Assembly: GCA_013115125.1 (NCBI GenBank)
Contig: JABANN010000029.1
Location: forward strand, 1 to 64,000
From: Perkinsus olseni
Taxonomy: Eukaryota; Perkinsozoa; Perkinsida
Length of the DNA: 64,000 bases
Direction: 5' to 3'
A program made the position numbers and the translations under genes. The notes beneath the pieces are model-generated. The model did not search any database, had not been told where the DNA came from, and saw only the letters and a program-made list of their open reading frames with translations. Every line of letters starts with the position of its first letter. Within the stretch, counting starts at the first letter, position 1. Positions 10,684 through 19,809 of this stretch are shown piece by piece.

Positions 10684-12085
10684 GGCAGCTTACATAAGTG
10701 AAATCACATACCTCAGCAGAGATCAGACACGGTGGGTTAGGAGGTGGCGTAAGGTAGGTGATATAACTGAGCTGGATAGGAAGTCTCCGGAGGAGCTCAT
10801 GATGTAGGCCGCGGTCGCCGCTCTGTTTGGTAGCTCTCACTTTGGCTCTTGATCAGGGAGTTTCCTTCCTTGGACGAGGAACGACTGCTACCCCAAGGGG
10901 ACTCCCCTGACGACAGGAGCAAGATGGAGTCCTCTGAGGAGACAGTAGGTTGCAGGTTGTTACTACTCGTGGACATGGTTATACCGCAGGTTATGACGGA
11001 CAGTGGCGAGAAAGGGCCCAAGCGGATGGCCAATCTCAGCGTTGATGCGTAGTGACACGCCGCTTCGACCGAACTACACACAGGATGACGGCGTCCAGGT
11101 ATGAGCGAGCCATCAGGGAGTACGAGATGGAGAAGGCTCTTCATGGAGAAGATGAGTTCCCCAAGCAAATACTTAAGAGGCAGTTCTCCTATGAGACTAA
11201 GTACAAGGATGGCAAGGTTGGGTAGGAGTCTGGGCACATAGGGGCAGCAGGACCTATCATCCACCACTCTATCAGGTATATAACTCTGAAGGCGTATTCA
11301 GGACTAGACGGTACTCCCTGTCCAGGATACGAGAGTACTGCCATGATGACGACGACGACGACGACGACGACCAACATGATCGACATCTTCTTTTGTTGTT
11401 AGATATCTGGGTATTGGACATGGAGGATCCTGCTGGCCATGCTGCCTCCTATGATGATGTGTTATCAATGATGCCTAGTTTCGTGGAGCCTGTACCCGAG
11501 GCTGCTGCTGTTGTGAACAGTCCATCGCCGTCTCAACGTACCTCCTCCACACCACCGACAGTTGGCCACCACCCAGTAAGCTTTCTGGAATGATGATCTA
11601 TTCTCGTTTGCTACATGATCAACCTCAGGATTCATCCTACATCCGCTTCCGAAAGGACAGTCAGAGAGTAGACGGGAGTCCAGTAGGGTCACTGGCCCTC
11701 CAGAGAGCGGGGATCAGTACAGCAGCGGGGACCCCGGATAATGTCGGCAGCAGCAGCAGCAGCAGCAAGCGGACATCTGTGACACGGAAGAGTGAGCAGC
11801 AGGTGTTTGGATTGCTCCTAAAGTGTAATATTCTCAGGCCGTCTGCCCAAGTCTAGATTAGTCCTGTGTCACCACCCCACGGCTGATGCAGCAGCAGCAG
11901 CAGCTGCGGCAGTCCCCCAGGCCCCAGGACCTCGCCCTGTTGCATACCCCTCTAAACGTAGCCGTGACCAGACCGGTGAGGCCGCGGCAGAGGAGGGGCC
12001 GCTGAAGCTGACTAAACCCTCCGCTACTGAGGAGGGAAAGGAGAACTCTTCCTCCAGCAACACGAGCATGCTGCTCGAGGGATGA
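9224..12085 (+). CDS. TTD14-like P-loop ATPase with C-terminal CYTH-like region
   Basis: P-loop NTPase (AAA_28) joined to a CYTH/triphosphate-tunnel-like region, as in insect TTD14. Walker A is KIVLTGGPGGGKSTAL (about 9409-9456). Then come VTLIGENATPLIERMGG, RVIILDRGAFDGRTF (the DRG.D.. motif restored by a 60-nt intron), RYDVIIHMTSAA and EADKLGREFVTHTG, in the order of the AAA_28 family. Downstream pieces AYISEITYLSRDQTRW, ILKRQFSYETKYKDG and LLDIWVLDMEDP fit the beta-strand pattern of CYTH. The tail is Ala/Ser/Gln-rich and low complexity, ending in TGA at 12083-12085. The start may be Met 9224 or Met 9341. One intron holds a CAT microsatellite. Confidence 0.8.
10634..10682. repeat. (CAT)n microsatellite inside an intron
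   Basis: About 16 near-perfect CAT/ATC triplets. In the splice model they lie in an intron of the TTD14-like gene, which opens with GTAGGACTCC after the KEAAK codons and closes TCATCAG before AAYISEITYL. The open frames through it (poly-His on plus, poly-Met on minus) are repeat artefacts. Confidence 0.85.
11345..11372 (+). repeat. (GAC)n triplet run
   Basis: A short GAC/ACG run of about nine triplets within the 3' half of the TTD14-like gene. If exonic it encodes poly-Asp. Exon assignment here is uncertain. Confidence 0.6.
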
Positions 12086-12433
12086 TTTACATTACAGTAA
12101 TTAAACAAGAGGCGTCGGCGGCGATGTTGGTGGTCACTATTGCTCAATACGCCCGACCACAGTCGCTGCCGTCGTTATACTTTGTCTCCTGCACGATAGC
12201 AATGCCGAAGTAGTATTATCATTAGTATGTTATCATAAATGCTCCCCATTCTCATCAACCTTTTCTCACCACCAACGTACAGTGCCTCCTCCCCCTCCTC
12301 TATATGCCACATCATTACTACTGTCTGTGTGTGCTCTTCCATCCATTCATCCCAGCTCTTGTGTTCGTCGTATGGGGAGGCATCGCTGTATCGTCATCAT
12401 ACATGCTATCTGTGTGGGTTAGTACCTGTGCCT
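12086..12433. other. Intergenic gap between TTD14-like and TIPIN genes
   Basis: 348 bp. It is pyrimidine-rich just upstream of the TIPIN start, as expected for a 5' leader or trans/cis acceptor. No conserved coding segment was recognised. Confidence 0.45.
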
Positions 12434-13601
12434 ATGCCCACTTCGCCAAGCGCCAGTGTTGCCCCAGGAGGGGCAGCAGCAGCAGCCGACGATGATGATG
12501 ATGTGGACATGATGGACCAAGACGGAGCTGATGATAGTAACCATGATGAGCAGAATATGGAGGAAGCAGGCGACGAAGGCAACCAGGACCCAACGCCTGC
12601 TGCAGCCCCGCCGAAGAGGAAGGTCGGCTTGGGCTCAACTACTCAGTCAAGCCATGGTCACTGCTGCAGCCGTAGGTCAACCGTCGGCCGAAGCTTACAG
12701 CTGACAGGTTGTTGGACGATGAGCACGGCTTGAAGTGTATAATGCAGGATTTTGAGAAGTCCATCACCTTCACTGGGGATACTATCAGGGTAGTAGTCGT
12801 ACGCCTCTTCGTCACGCCAACCGGAGGCTCTGGTCTATGCTGCCGCTCCGAAGTCTTCATCGGAGGCCTTCACGAGCATGGGAGAGGGTCTATTTCTCTC
12901 AGGATCTCGATACTGTCATCCTGAACTACGGCGCCTGGGCCGGCCGATTGTACCCCTACGGCATGCCGCTGGCTGACTTCGCAAGGACGTGTGAGACGGA
13001 GCTGTATCCGGAGATAAAGCGAGTAAGCTTCTCTCATCTCCCTGCTGCTGCTGGCGGTCGAGTAGGGTTCTGTCTATCAGCGGCGAATCTACGACTTCCG
13101 GCTGGACTACGTTAGAAGGAAAGGGAGATTCGGACCTCTGGAGGGAGGAGAAGGAGGAGGATCGGCATCGAACAGCACCACTGACGCGGGGCCAAGCAAT
13201 GCTAACGAGGTAAGACCACTGCAGATCTCGGTATGTTGTAGTACGTTCTCGCTCCTAAAAGTCCAGCGCCAAATGCGTAGGTTGGTGAGGCCGTCGACGG
13301 CGGGGTCGGCGGTGGCGATGATGATGATGATGATGATGCCAGTGGCGGTGGTGGTGGTGGTGGTGTCGATAACAACTCTCCGCCTCAACCTGTGAAGCTG
13401 ACCCCGGAGGAGATGCGCCTTCGGATGGAGGCTAATCGCCTGAAGGCGTTGGAAAGACGCCGACTCAAAGAGCAACAGCAACAACAACAACAACAACAAC
13501 AGCACGAAGAGGAACAGGAGCATCCACAGCCAAGGGACGGGGAACAACAACAGGGAGGAGAGCATGAGCATCATCATCATCATCATCATAAGAGCGCATG
13601 A
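12434..13601 (+). CDS. TIPIN: TIPIN/Swi3/Csm3 replication fork protection protein
   Basis: Partner of Timeless/Tof1 in the replication-fork protection complex (nucleus). The acidic N-terminus (poly-Asp, MDQDGADDSNHDE) is followed by the Swi3 domain over three exons: RPKLTADRLLDDEHGLKCIM, FEKSITFTGDTIR, DLDTVILNYGAWAGRLYPYG, MPLADFARTCETELYPEIKR and IYDFRLDYVRRKGR. This matches the family pattern of L....GL..L...F....+KG...EDL..LL..Y..WA+.L+P. The C-terminus has Asp, Gly, Gln (about 12) and His (about 8) runs and a basic helix (KLTPEEMRLRMEANRLKAL). The stop is TGA at 13599-13601. A broken second copy lies 6 kb downstream. The start at 12434 is chosen because the acidic exon is open from there. 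Confidence 0.87.
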
Positions 13602-13703
13602 CCAATGTTTGACAACAATCATAAACAATCACCATATATCCCTTTAGCCTACTAGTGTTGAGCAGGGGTTACCCGAGGTATCAGTGGACCTGTAGCACTG
13701 TTT

Positions 13704-15382
13704 ATGAGGACTTTCGTCGTATTACGACTCCTCCCCTTTTTTCTCCTCTCACCATCGTTGGCCCCGGGTTATGACGATGGCTCAGCCGATGATGATGACT
13801 CTGCTGTAGACAACCTGGCTAAGCTCTATTGTGGGCGGGATAACTGCTACAGCCTTTTAGAGGTCTCTAGAGAGGCTACCGTAATAACGAAGCCTTCGTG
13901 ACTAGACATGATAACGCCGTACAAGGTGCGAGAGATCAAGCATTCATATCGCAGACTTGCTCGGGTATATCACCCAGACAAGCAAGCTGCTAGTAAAGAT
14001 CCAGCGGAAAGGGAGGCAGCCCAGTCGATGTTCACTAGAATTGCCAAGGCGTAAGGGGGTTGCTCTTTTCCCTTGATGTCGCTTCTACCGTTCACTCTGC
14101 GCCCGCTTCCCTCAGTTATGAGGTGTTGTCCAACCCTAAGCTTAGAGAGGCCTATGATCTCTATATTGACTATCCAGAGTATGCAGCATACAACTACTAC
14201 AACGTGAGTTTCTAACCGCTACATTCTACCGGTCAAGCACACGTGTCTGCTCGCTCCCTCAGTACTATAATGCTGTGTACAAACCACAAACACCGGTATG
14301 GATGGTGGTCGCTGCGGTATTAACACTGCTCTCCGGGCTGCAGTATCTCAACGACTCTCTGCAGTACGAGAGGGTCTCTAAGGCGGTAAAATTGCACCCT
14401 GACGGCACAGACTCCGTTGTCGAAGTTGTACTATGCTAAAGGTTCGGAGACAGAGGCAATTCCAACAGCGTGTGAAGGAGAGGTTGGCTGAGGAAGCTGG
14501 TGGTACCAGGGCACTACGGAAGATGGCAGATGCTGATAGAGACAGGCTAGAGAGAGAGGTAGAGACCTCCGACGTAACGCGGAACATGTATCGGACACGT
14601 TATGCATTAGCAAGATAGAGAATACTGTATTCGAGGAGGAAGTACAACTGAACGGCAGTGGGTCGAAGCCAGCGGATATAAGAAGAGTACTTCAGGCGTC
14701 ATCGGTGATAGGAGCATCTCCTCCATCCTCTCAGACTGTCGGCTACCGTTTCCTCCGTTCCCCCCTATCCCTAGCTGAGTACATGGCCTGGAGTCTTCGC
14801 TGGACCTATCGTTTTAGGATCAATAGGGAGGAGTATGGCCCGGCAGAGCGGGAGTAGTACCGTTACTTGCCTCGTTCGTCTTACTCTCCGATCCTGGTGC
14901 TGCTGCTACTGTGGCTTAAGTAGATATCTTACTCGAAGGGCTCTGAAGATGTCGGAGGATGATTGGCGAATGGTCGATGATACCGAGAAGGAGCAGCTAC
15001 TGGAAAGGAAATTATACGAGGGAGACAATCTGGAAGAGTAGGTGGAGAAGGGCACCATGTGATCGTCGCCTGGCCTGTTTGTCTCGGCCGTAGACACAAC
15101 TAGCGTTCCCCAGAGAGACTGCGATCATGCAGGCCGCGGTCTGAGTCTCGTGTCTCCTATATCCAGTGGCCACTTCCGTGTTGGGGTCTCCTGAGTGTTA
15201 AGGGGCTGATGATGAATGGCACGCTTAGTAGTCCCCTGTATCACAACATGCTCTCTTTTACCAGATACCTGAGGGAGCGGGAACGAGAAGAGCGAGCACG
15301 GTTGGAGAGGAGTGGGGCGTATCGGCGATATCAGCGCATTAAACGTACTGGCCCTGCCTCCTACAACTACAATGAGGATTGA
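13704..15382 (+). CDS. DNAJC25: DNAJC25-like ER membrane J-domain protein
   Basis: Hsp70 co-chaperone of the ER membrane. A signal peptide (MRTFVVLRLLPFFLLSPSLA) is followed by the J domain NCYSLLEVSREAT, IKHSYRRLARVYHPDKQAAS (HPD intact, about 13970), then YEVLSNPKLREAYDLYID. A transmembrane segment, PVWMVVAAVLTLLSGLQYL, lies at about 14290-14350. The C-terminal half gives SLSLAEYMAWSLRWTYRF-like and YLTRRALKMSEDDWRMVDDT...YRRYQRIKRTGP, which match the animal DNAJC25 tail closely. The model has at least seven introns. The last, about 15030-15265, is unusually long (about 230 nt) and GC-rich. The stop is TGA at 15380-15382. The element at 15505 lies just downstream of this gene. Confidence 0.92.
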
Positions 15383-15501
15383 CGATCATTGTTATTGTAC
15401 GACCTTGACGGTGTGCTTGCCTTCTCGACACTGTGCCTAAGGCACAGTACCTTAGTGTTGAGCTGCTTAATCTGAGTTAACTTGGCATCCTCACTCACTA
15501 T

Positions 15502-15708
15502 CTACACCATTTCCCGGTCTATTCCAAGAATTGTCACTTCCGTTTCACAGATTCCCATCTCAATTTCAGGTGATCGATATTTTTCCACTTCCGTTTCACA
15601 GATTTCCATCTCAATTTCAGGTGATCGATATTTTTCCACTTCGGTTTCATAGATTTCCATTTCAATTTGATTCATTTCCAAGTCAATTTCTGAGCAAGCT
15701 TCGTGCAC
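15502..15708 (-). CDS. Open frame through the left arm encoding a 17-residue repeat
   Basis: Because the repeat unit is 51 bp, a frame of 68 codons stays open through the left arm on the minus strand. It repeats ETEVEKYRSPEIEMEIC and ends at the element terminus. In the right arm, one base is missing in the first unit (GATCCCTG versus GATCACCTG) and the same frame shifts into a Lys/Trp-rich reading. The frame may be coding or simply a by-product of repeat length. Confidence 0.3.
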   Translation of the reverse strand: MHEACSEIDLEMNQIEMEIYETEVEKYRSPEIEMEICETEVEKYRSPEIEMGICETEVTILGIDREMV

Positions 15709-15720
15709 GCTCTCGCGCGC

Positions 15721-15787
15721 TCAGGAGCACACAACGGAGAATCTTCGCGCATCGGATTCTCGAAGATTCTCAGTTGTGTTCTCCTGA
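15721..15787. repeat. Nested inverted repeat (27-bp arms, 13-bp loop)
   Basis: Arms 15721-15747 and 15761-15787 are reverse complements with two mismatches, starting TCAGGAG and ending CTCCTGA. It lies inside the foldback element, just internal to the left long arm. It could be the remnant of an older small element or a structural part of this one. Confidence 0.8.
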
Positions 15788-15879
15788 ACATTCTTCAGCC
15801 CGCATTGCACCAGCATAGTATTGCATCGAGCTATTCTATCTCAACAATTGTCTTTTTCGGTTTCATCATAAAACTTCCA

Positions 15880-16047
15880 TGGTGGCCAGTAATCCAGGGA
15901 CTCCGCCGCGTGCCAGAGGCCCATGCAAGAAAAGAGCCACGAAGTCGGCAATTCGTCGCGTCGTAGAGAGTTATGATGACGGTGCACGCGATGATGGGCG
16001 CGCAAGAGCGTGCACGAAGCTTGTTCAGAAATTGACTTGGAAATGAA
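15880..16047 (+). CDS. Small basic open frame inside the foldback element
   Basis: Starts ATGGTGGCCAGTAATCC and runs 55 codons (RGPCKKRATKSAIRRVVESY in the middle) into the right arm, where it stops. It is strongly basic, with a helix-like pattern that might be a DNA-binding remnant. No transposase catalytic residues are present. It may be non-coding. Confidence 0.25.
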
Positions 16048-16265
16048 TAAAATTGGAACGAAAATCTATGAAACGGAAGTGGAAAAATATCGATCCCTGA
16101 AATTGAAATGGAAATCTGTGAAACAGAAGTGGAAAAATATCGATCACCTGAAATTGAAATGGAAATCTGTGAAACGGAAGTGGAAAAATATCGATCACCT
16201 GAAATTGAAATGGAAATTTGTGAAACGGAAGTGACAATTCTTGGAATAGATCGGGAAATGGTGTA

Positions 16266-16709
16266 AAACTCGGCTGGTATCAGTACCTGGGTTCGCAGGG
16301 CGTTGCCTGTCGCCATAATACAGATGGAACTATACAACTGCAGAGTCACTCCGTGGGGCTCTGTCACAGTGGATTTAGAACTGTGCGAAGGTGCCCCCGT
16401 TCCTACTGATGAAGAAGGGTTCGACGCGACGAGAATCAACATCGCAGCGTAGGAAGGCAGATAATTAACCCATCGTAAGGCGATGGCGTACGGAGAGCCA
16501 TACTCACTGCTTCACTGCTCCACAACAGGTCACGTCACGTTCCAAATGCTGTTCCTCATGCTGCTGCCATCTCTTTATTCGACTGCGCTTTTGTTGTTCT
16601 AACTACATGGACTATCGCTTCCCACACACTCTGCCATCGTACGCTCCGCCTAGGGCACTGGAAGACAGCACTTGCCTGTTTGCAGTCATTTCTCCTCCTC
16701 CTTGTCGGC
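16266..16709. other. Intergenic gap after the foldback element
   Basis: 444 bp with no recognised gene. Pyrimidine-rich sequence precedes the next ATG at 16710. A short hydrophobic reading (MLFLMLLPSLYSTALLLF) at about 16540 could be an upstream leader exon but ends in a stop. Confidence 0.4.
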
Positions 16710-18029
16710 ATGCCCATCAGTGGTCATACCTTCCGCGTTGCTGACAGCATACCCGTAGGCGGCTTTGTGCATGTATCAATCCTAGCTGAACCCTTCATAA
16801 TTTTCCACGTACGAGAAGGTGAATACTATGCTATACAGGTAGCCTGAGGGTTAGCCAGATTACCTCCTCGGTGCAGCGGTGCTTGCCATCCTCAGACGCC
16901 CTGCGCGGCGTGCTTCTCTCCTTCAACCTTTGCCGAGCGTCCTGTTGACCTGGAGGCTCTCACGGTTTGGTGTGAGAAGGGTGGTCATGTTGTGAACCTG
17001 ACAGACGGTACAGCGGTCGAAGGCGGGCTGGGGCAGATCTCGGCCAAGGTGTGGGGCGTCGAGGGGGATGGGGTATATGTGGAGGTGCCAGAGGTGAGCA
17101 GCTACACGGCGCCCGTCGACCCGTGACATGCGTCCTCATTCGCAGGCCTTGTCCGATTGGGCTGAATGGACCCTTGTGGATCGGAGTAATGTCGCCAAAG
17201 ATGTCGATTCCTTCGTCTTTGATGTGCCCAAGGGTATCCGCCGTGAAGACTTGCTCTATGGGGAAGGCATCGTAAGGCCGCTTCCCGGCGGAGTTGGGAT
17301 ATGTGATGGTGCAGGGGGGTACTGTAGGTTCATGTATCGAGCAAGATCGTCGTGGATGATGGTGCTTCATCGTGCGTACGAGATTATACTCCTACCCGAA
17401 TTCTTCCGGATCACAGAGTTGAGATTATCGTCAAGAACTACCCAGTGCACGGCATCATGTCCAAGTACTATCACAGCTTGAAGGTTGGAGACAAGCTGGC
17501 CCAGAAGGTGAACCCGAAAGTAGCCTTCGATCTGTCAAAGCTGACAGCACGAGGATTGCGGAGGCTCGTGATGGTTGGGGCCGGCACCGGCATCACACCA
17601 ATGTACCAGGTGGGGTATCTCTTCGTAACAGGGAAGAGGGGTCGCAGTCCGGTCTACAGGTGATCTCCTCCAAAGCCGTTCAGAAGCTCGACAAGGTGCT
17701 CGTGATGGGCTTCTTCCGAGAGGAGGAGGATGCAATCAAGTTCCCTGGCTCCAATGTTCCGGACAACGTCACGATGGAGAAGTGTATCACCCGACCGACT
17801 GGATGTGCTGCTGCGTTAAGGGAATGCCTTGATAGTAGGTTCACGGCAGTCTTACCACTGCTCGTCATCTCCTGTTTCAGATGAGTCTCTTCCGAGAGGT
17901 GACGGTTCTAAGTCTATGCATATTGTTTGGTGTGGGCCGGGAGGCTTCAATACCACTTTGGATGGTGAACTCGAGAGTCGCAACTTTCACGGTTTTGATG
18001 AGGACTGCCTCGTTGAACTCCCCAATTGA
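16710..18029 (+). CDS. Rieske-like domain fused to NADH-cytochrome b5 reductase-type FAD/NAD module
   Basis: Flavoprotein electron-transfer enzyme. The C-terminal module has the FAD-binding motif VRDYTP (about 17375), the KVGDKLAQK strand, GAGTGITPMYQ (NAD-binding, about 17577), the VMGFFREEEDA strand and the HIVWCGPGGF terminal motif, as in cytochrome b5 reductase. The N-terminal exons (HTFRVADSIPVGGFVHVSIL, REGEYYAIQ, VVNLTDGTAVEGGLGQISAK, GDGVYVEVPE) follow the Rieske-fold strand pattern. The expected ligand pairs C-x-H and C-x2-H read TPCAACF and WCEKGGH, so the cluster may be absent or differently bound. Introns are about 45-75 nt. The stop is TGA at 18027-18029. Confidence 0.8.
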
Positions 18030-18480
18030 CTCTTATTCTTATGCAAGGCTGTTATGGCCCTTCTACTGACAAGACGTTTTTCGTTCTGCTTCCCCTCTGT
18101 GCCGTGCAGTGGACGAGGCTCCCACTAGGCCAATAATGATACTACTCAGTTCCCTACTCATCTCACACAGCAGTTGTCCTCGTTATACTCTGTGGTTAAT
18201 GCCGTCGAGGTATTATGCCCCCGCGTATGGTTCGATACTGAAAGAATTCTCTCTTGCGTTATTCAAAGTAGTCAATGTATTTCCAATTGCACGGGGACCC
18301 ACATCTGGAACAAGTTAGCATGAAGCTGGTCCTCGCTACAGAACCAGACTGCTTCAACCAGTGCAGCGGCTGCTGTAGTCATCCTCTATCTCCTCGGATA
18401 TTCTCAACACACTTAGCACTCCTTCCCCTCAGTCTTGCTACCTCGTGCCATTACACGGTATCCGCTTTCTCGTAGGGCTG
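18030..18480 (+). other. Unresolved region with coding-like plus-strand segments
   Basis: Between the b5-reductase stop and the second TIPIN copy. An open segment contains QQLSSLYSVVNAVEVLCPRV. A later one (AAAAVVILYLLGYSQHT) ends with TAG at about 18412 and resembles a short C-terminal membrane anchor. No family was recognised. It could be a small tail-anchored protein gene or decayed sequence linked to the TIPIN duplication. Confidence 0.3.
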
Positions 18481-19242
18481 CAGCAAAGTCTTCGGAAGGT
18501 GTGTTGTTACCGTATTGCGGCCCGCAATTTGCGGGCTCTCCCCTATCACCCCGCCAGAGTTGCGCTATTCATCTGCCCACCAATACCATGTGAGTGTTAA
18601 CGACTACTAATGACCACCTCCCCATCTACCAGGGAGAGGCTCCAGGACTGGATCAGGCTGAAGATACCGCCCCTGCTGTCGTGACGTTCAAGAAAAGGGT
18701 AGCGCCATTCACATCCCTTCGCTCTACTTCCACTCATGGCTCAGACCAACCGCCGGCCAAAGCTCACCGCTGACCGGCTCATAGATGACGAACACGGCTT
18801 GAAACGCTTGATGCAGGATTTCGAAGAGTCTATCAACTTAACCGGGGATACCATCAAGGTGAGTAGGCTTCAGTTTCTCTTCAGATTGGCGGTGTTGTGC
18901 ATTGGTTCGTTTCCGTATGATGACATGTTGTCTATTCAGGATCTCGATGCTGTTATTTCTAGCTATGGCGTCTGGGCCAGCCGATTGTACCCCTACGGCA
19001 TGCCGCTGGCTGATTTCGCAAGGACGTGTGAGACGTAGCTGTATCCGGAGATGAAACGGGCAAGTTCCTCCTCGGCCATTCAAACCCTGTGCTCCCCGTG
19101 GAGAGACTGTGTCTCAGCGGAAGATATACGAACGGCTTGAGTACGTGCGACGAAGGGGAAGGCTCACTCCTGTCGGGGACAAGGAAGAGAAGGAAGAGTC
19201 AGCGCCCAGCAGCTTTGAGTCAGCGGAAGGCATCATCCCCTA
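18481..19242 (+). pseudogene. Second TIPIN/Swi3-like copy, interrupted by a nonsense codon
   Basis: Same orientation as, and 6.06 kb downstream of, the intact copy. The exons align: RRPKLTADRLIDDEHGLKRL, FEESINLTGDTIK, DLDAVISSYGVWASRLYPYG, MPLADFARTCET. TAG at 19036-19038 then replaces the GAG (Glu) that the first copy has at 12999-13001. Reading beyond the stop, the next intron (19060-19117) uses a GC donor (CGG|GCAAGT) and the following exon still reads RKIYERLEYVRRRGRLTPVG. The acidic N-terminal exon with Met is not recognisable; only GEAPGLDQAEDTAPAV precedes the domain. This fits a decaying duplicate, although a shortened protein is possible. Confidence 0.72.
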
Positions 19243-19349
19243 GTCGAGCATCCCAAGGAATAACAGGAGCGAATGCGTGGACAAGGCAGCTGTATGCGAA
19301 CCTATCAATCTATAAATTGCGCAGGCCTCGAGCAATACTATTACGATGA

Positions 19350-19809
19350 CAATTGACACACCTTTTGACGGTATGTGGATGCTGCGCGTCGATTAAATAT
19401 CTCCCGCGGTTTGTATATGGTTTTCGGATGAACTGTTCCTGCACGCCCTTCATAATAATATGAATATAGATTTTCAATTTTGTATTATCGACTACTCTTG
19501 ACTGCGCTGTTCAGTTAGTATGATAGGGGGACGGCTGACCGACTATGATGGCTCCGTTCCTCGTAGTCAACTACAGTAGTGATCGGTTTGCGGATCTGAG
19601 ACTTTCCGAAACTTCATCAGCACTGTCAACAACACGAATCTTGTCACTTCTGAAACGTGAACGGAAACGCATTATTTGAATTGGAGAGGCTTTTCTTGAT
19701 CGTGCACACGTGACATGGACATGCGCCGCAACCGCTTAGATGAACGAAGAGGGCTCTGACCATCGGTGGTGATGACCTGAGTAGATATAAATACCGTCCG
19801 TGGTGGAAG
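19350..19809. other. Intergenic gap, AT-richer, between TIPIN copy and HPR gene
   Basis: 460 bp between convergent transcription units. It is relatively AT-rich around 19380-19500. No coding or structural feature was recognised. Confidence 0.45.

Larger units (their letters stand above)
15505..16263. mobile_element. Foldback/MITE-like transposable element with long inverted repeats and TA target duplication
   Basis: A 759-bp element. The left terminus starts CACCATTTCCCGG and the right ends GGGAAATGGTG. Each end is flanked by TA (15503-15504 and 16264-16265), the target duplication typical of Tc1/mariner-type insertions. The arms (about 15505-15720 and 15990-16263) are near-perfect reverse complements. 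Each is built from direct repeats of a 51-bp unit (containing GGTGATCGATATTTTTCC): about two full plus one partial unit on the left, one unit more on the right. The centre has a nested 27-bp hairpin and a 55-codon open frame. No transposase domain is seen, so it is likely non-autonomous. Confidence 0.85.

Noticed and set aside
10469-10840. Poly-His (plus) and poly-Met (minus) proteins at the CAT repeat.
   Set aside because: The repeat lies in an inferred intron; both frames are shadows of a microsatellite.
15535-16235. Regular 51-bp repeats that might look like a CRISPR array.
   Set aside because: There are no unique spacers, the units are contiguous and arranged in inverted arms of a transposable element, and the genome is eukaryotic.
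18736-19038. Treating TIPIN copy 2 as an intact second gene.
   Set aside because: A nonsense codon interrupts a position that is Glu in copy 1, and no N-terminal Met exon was found.
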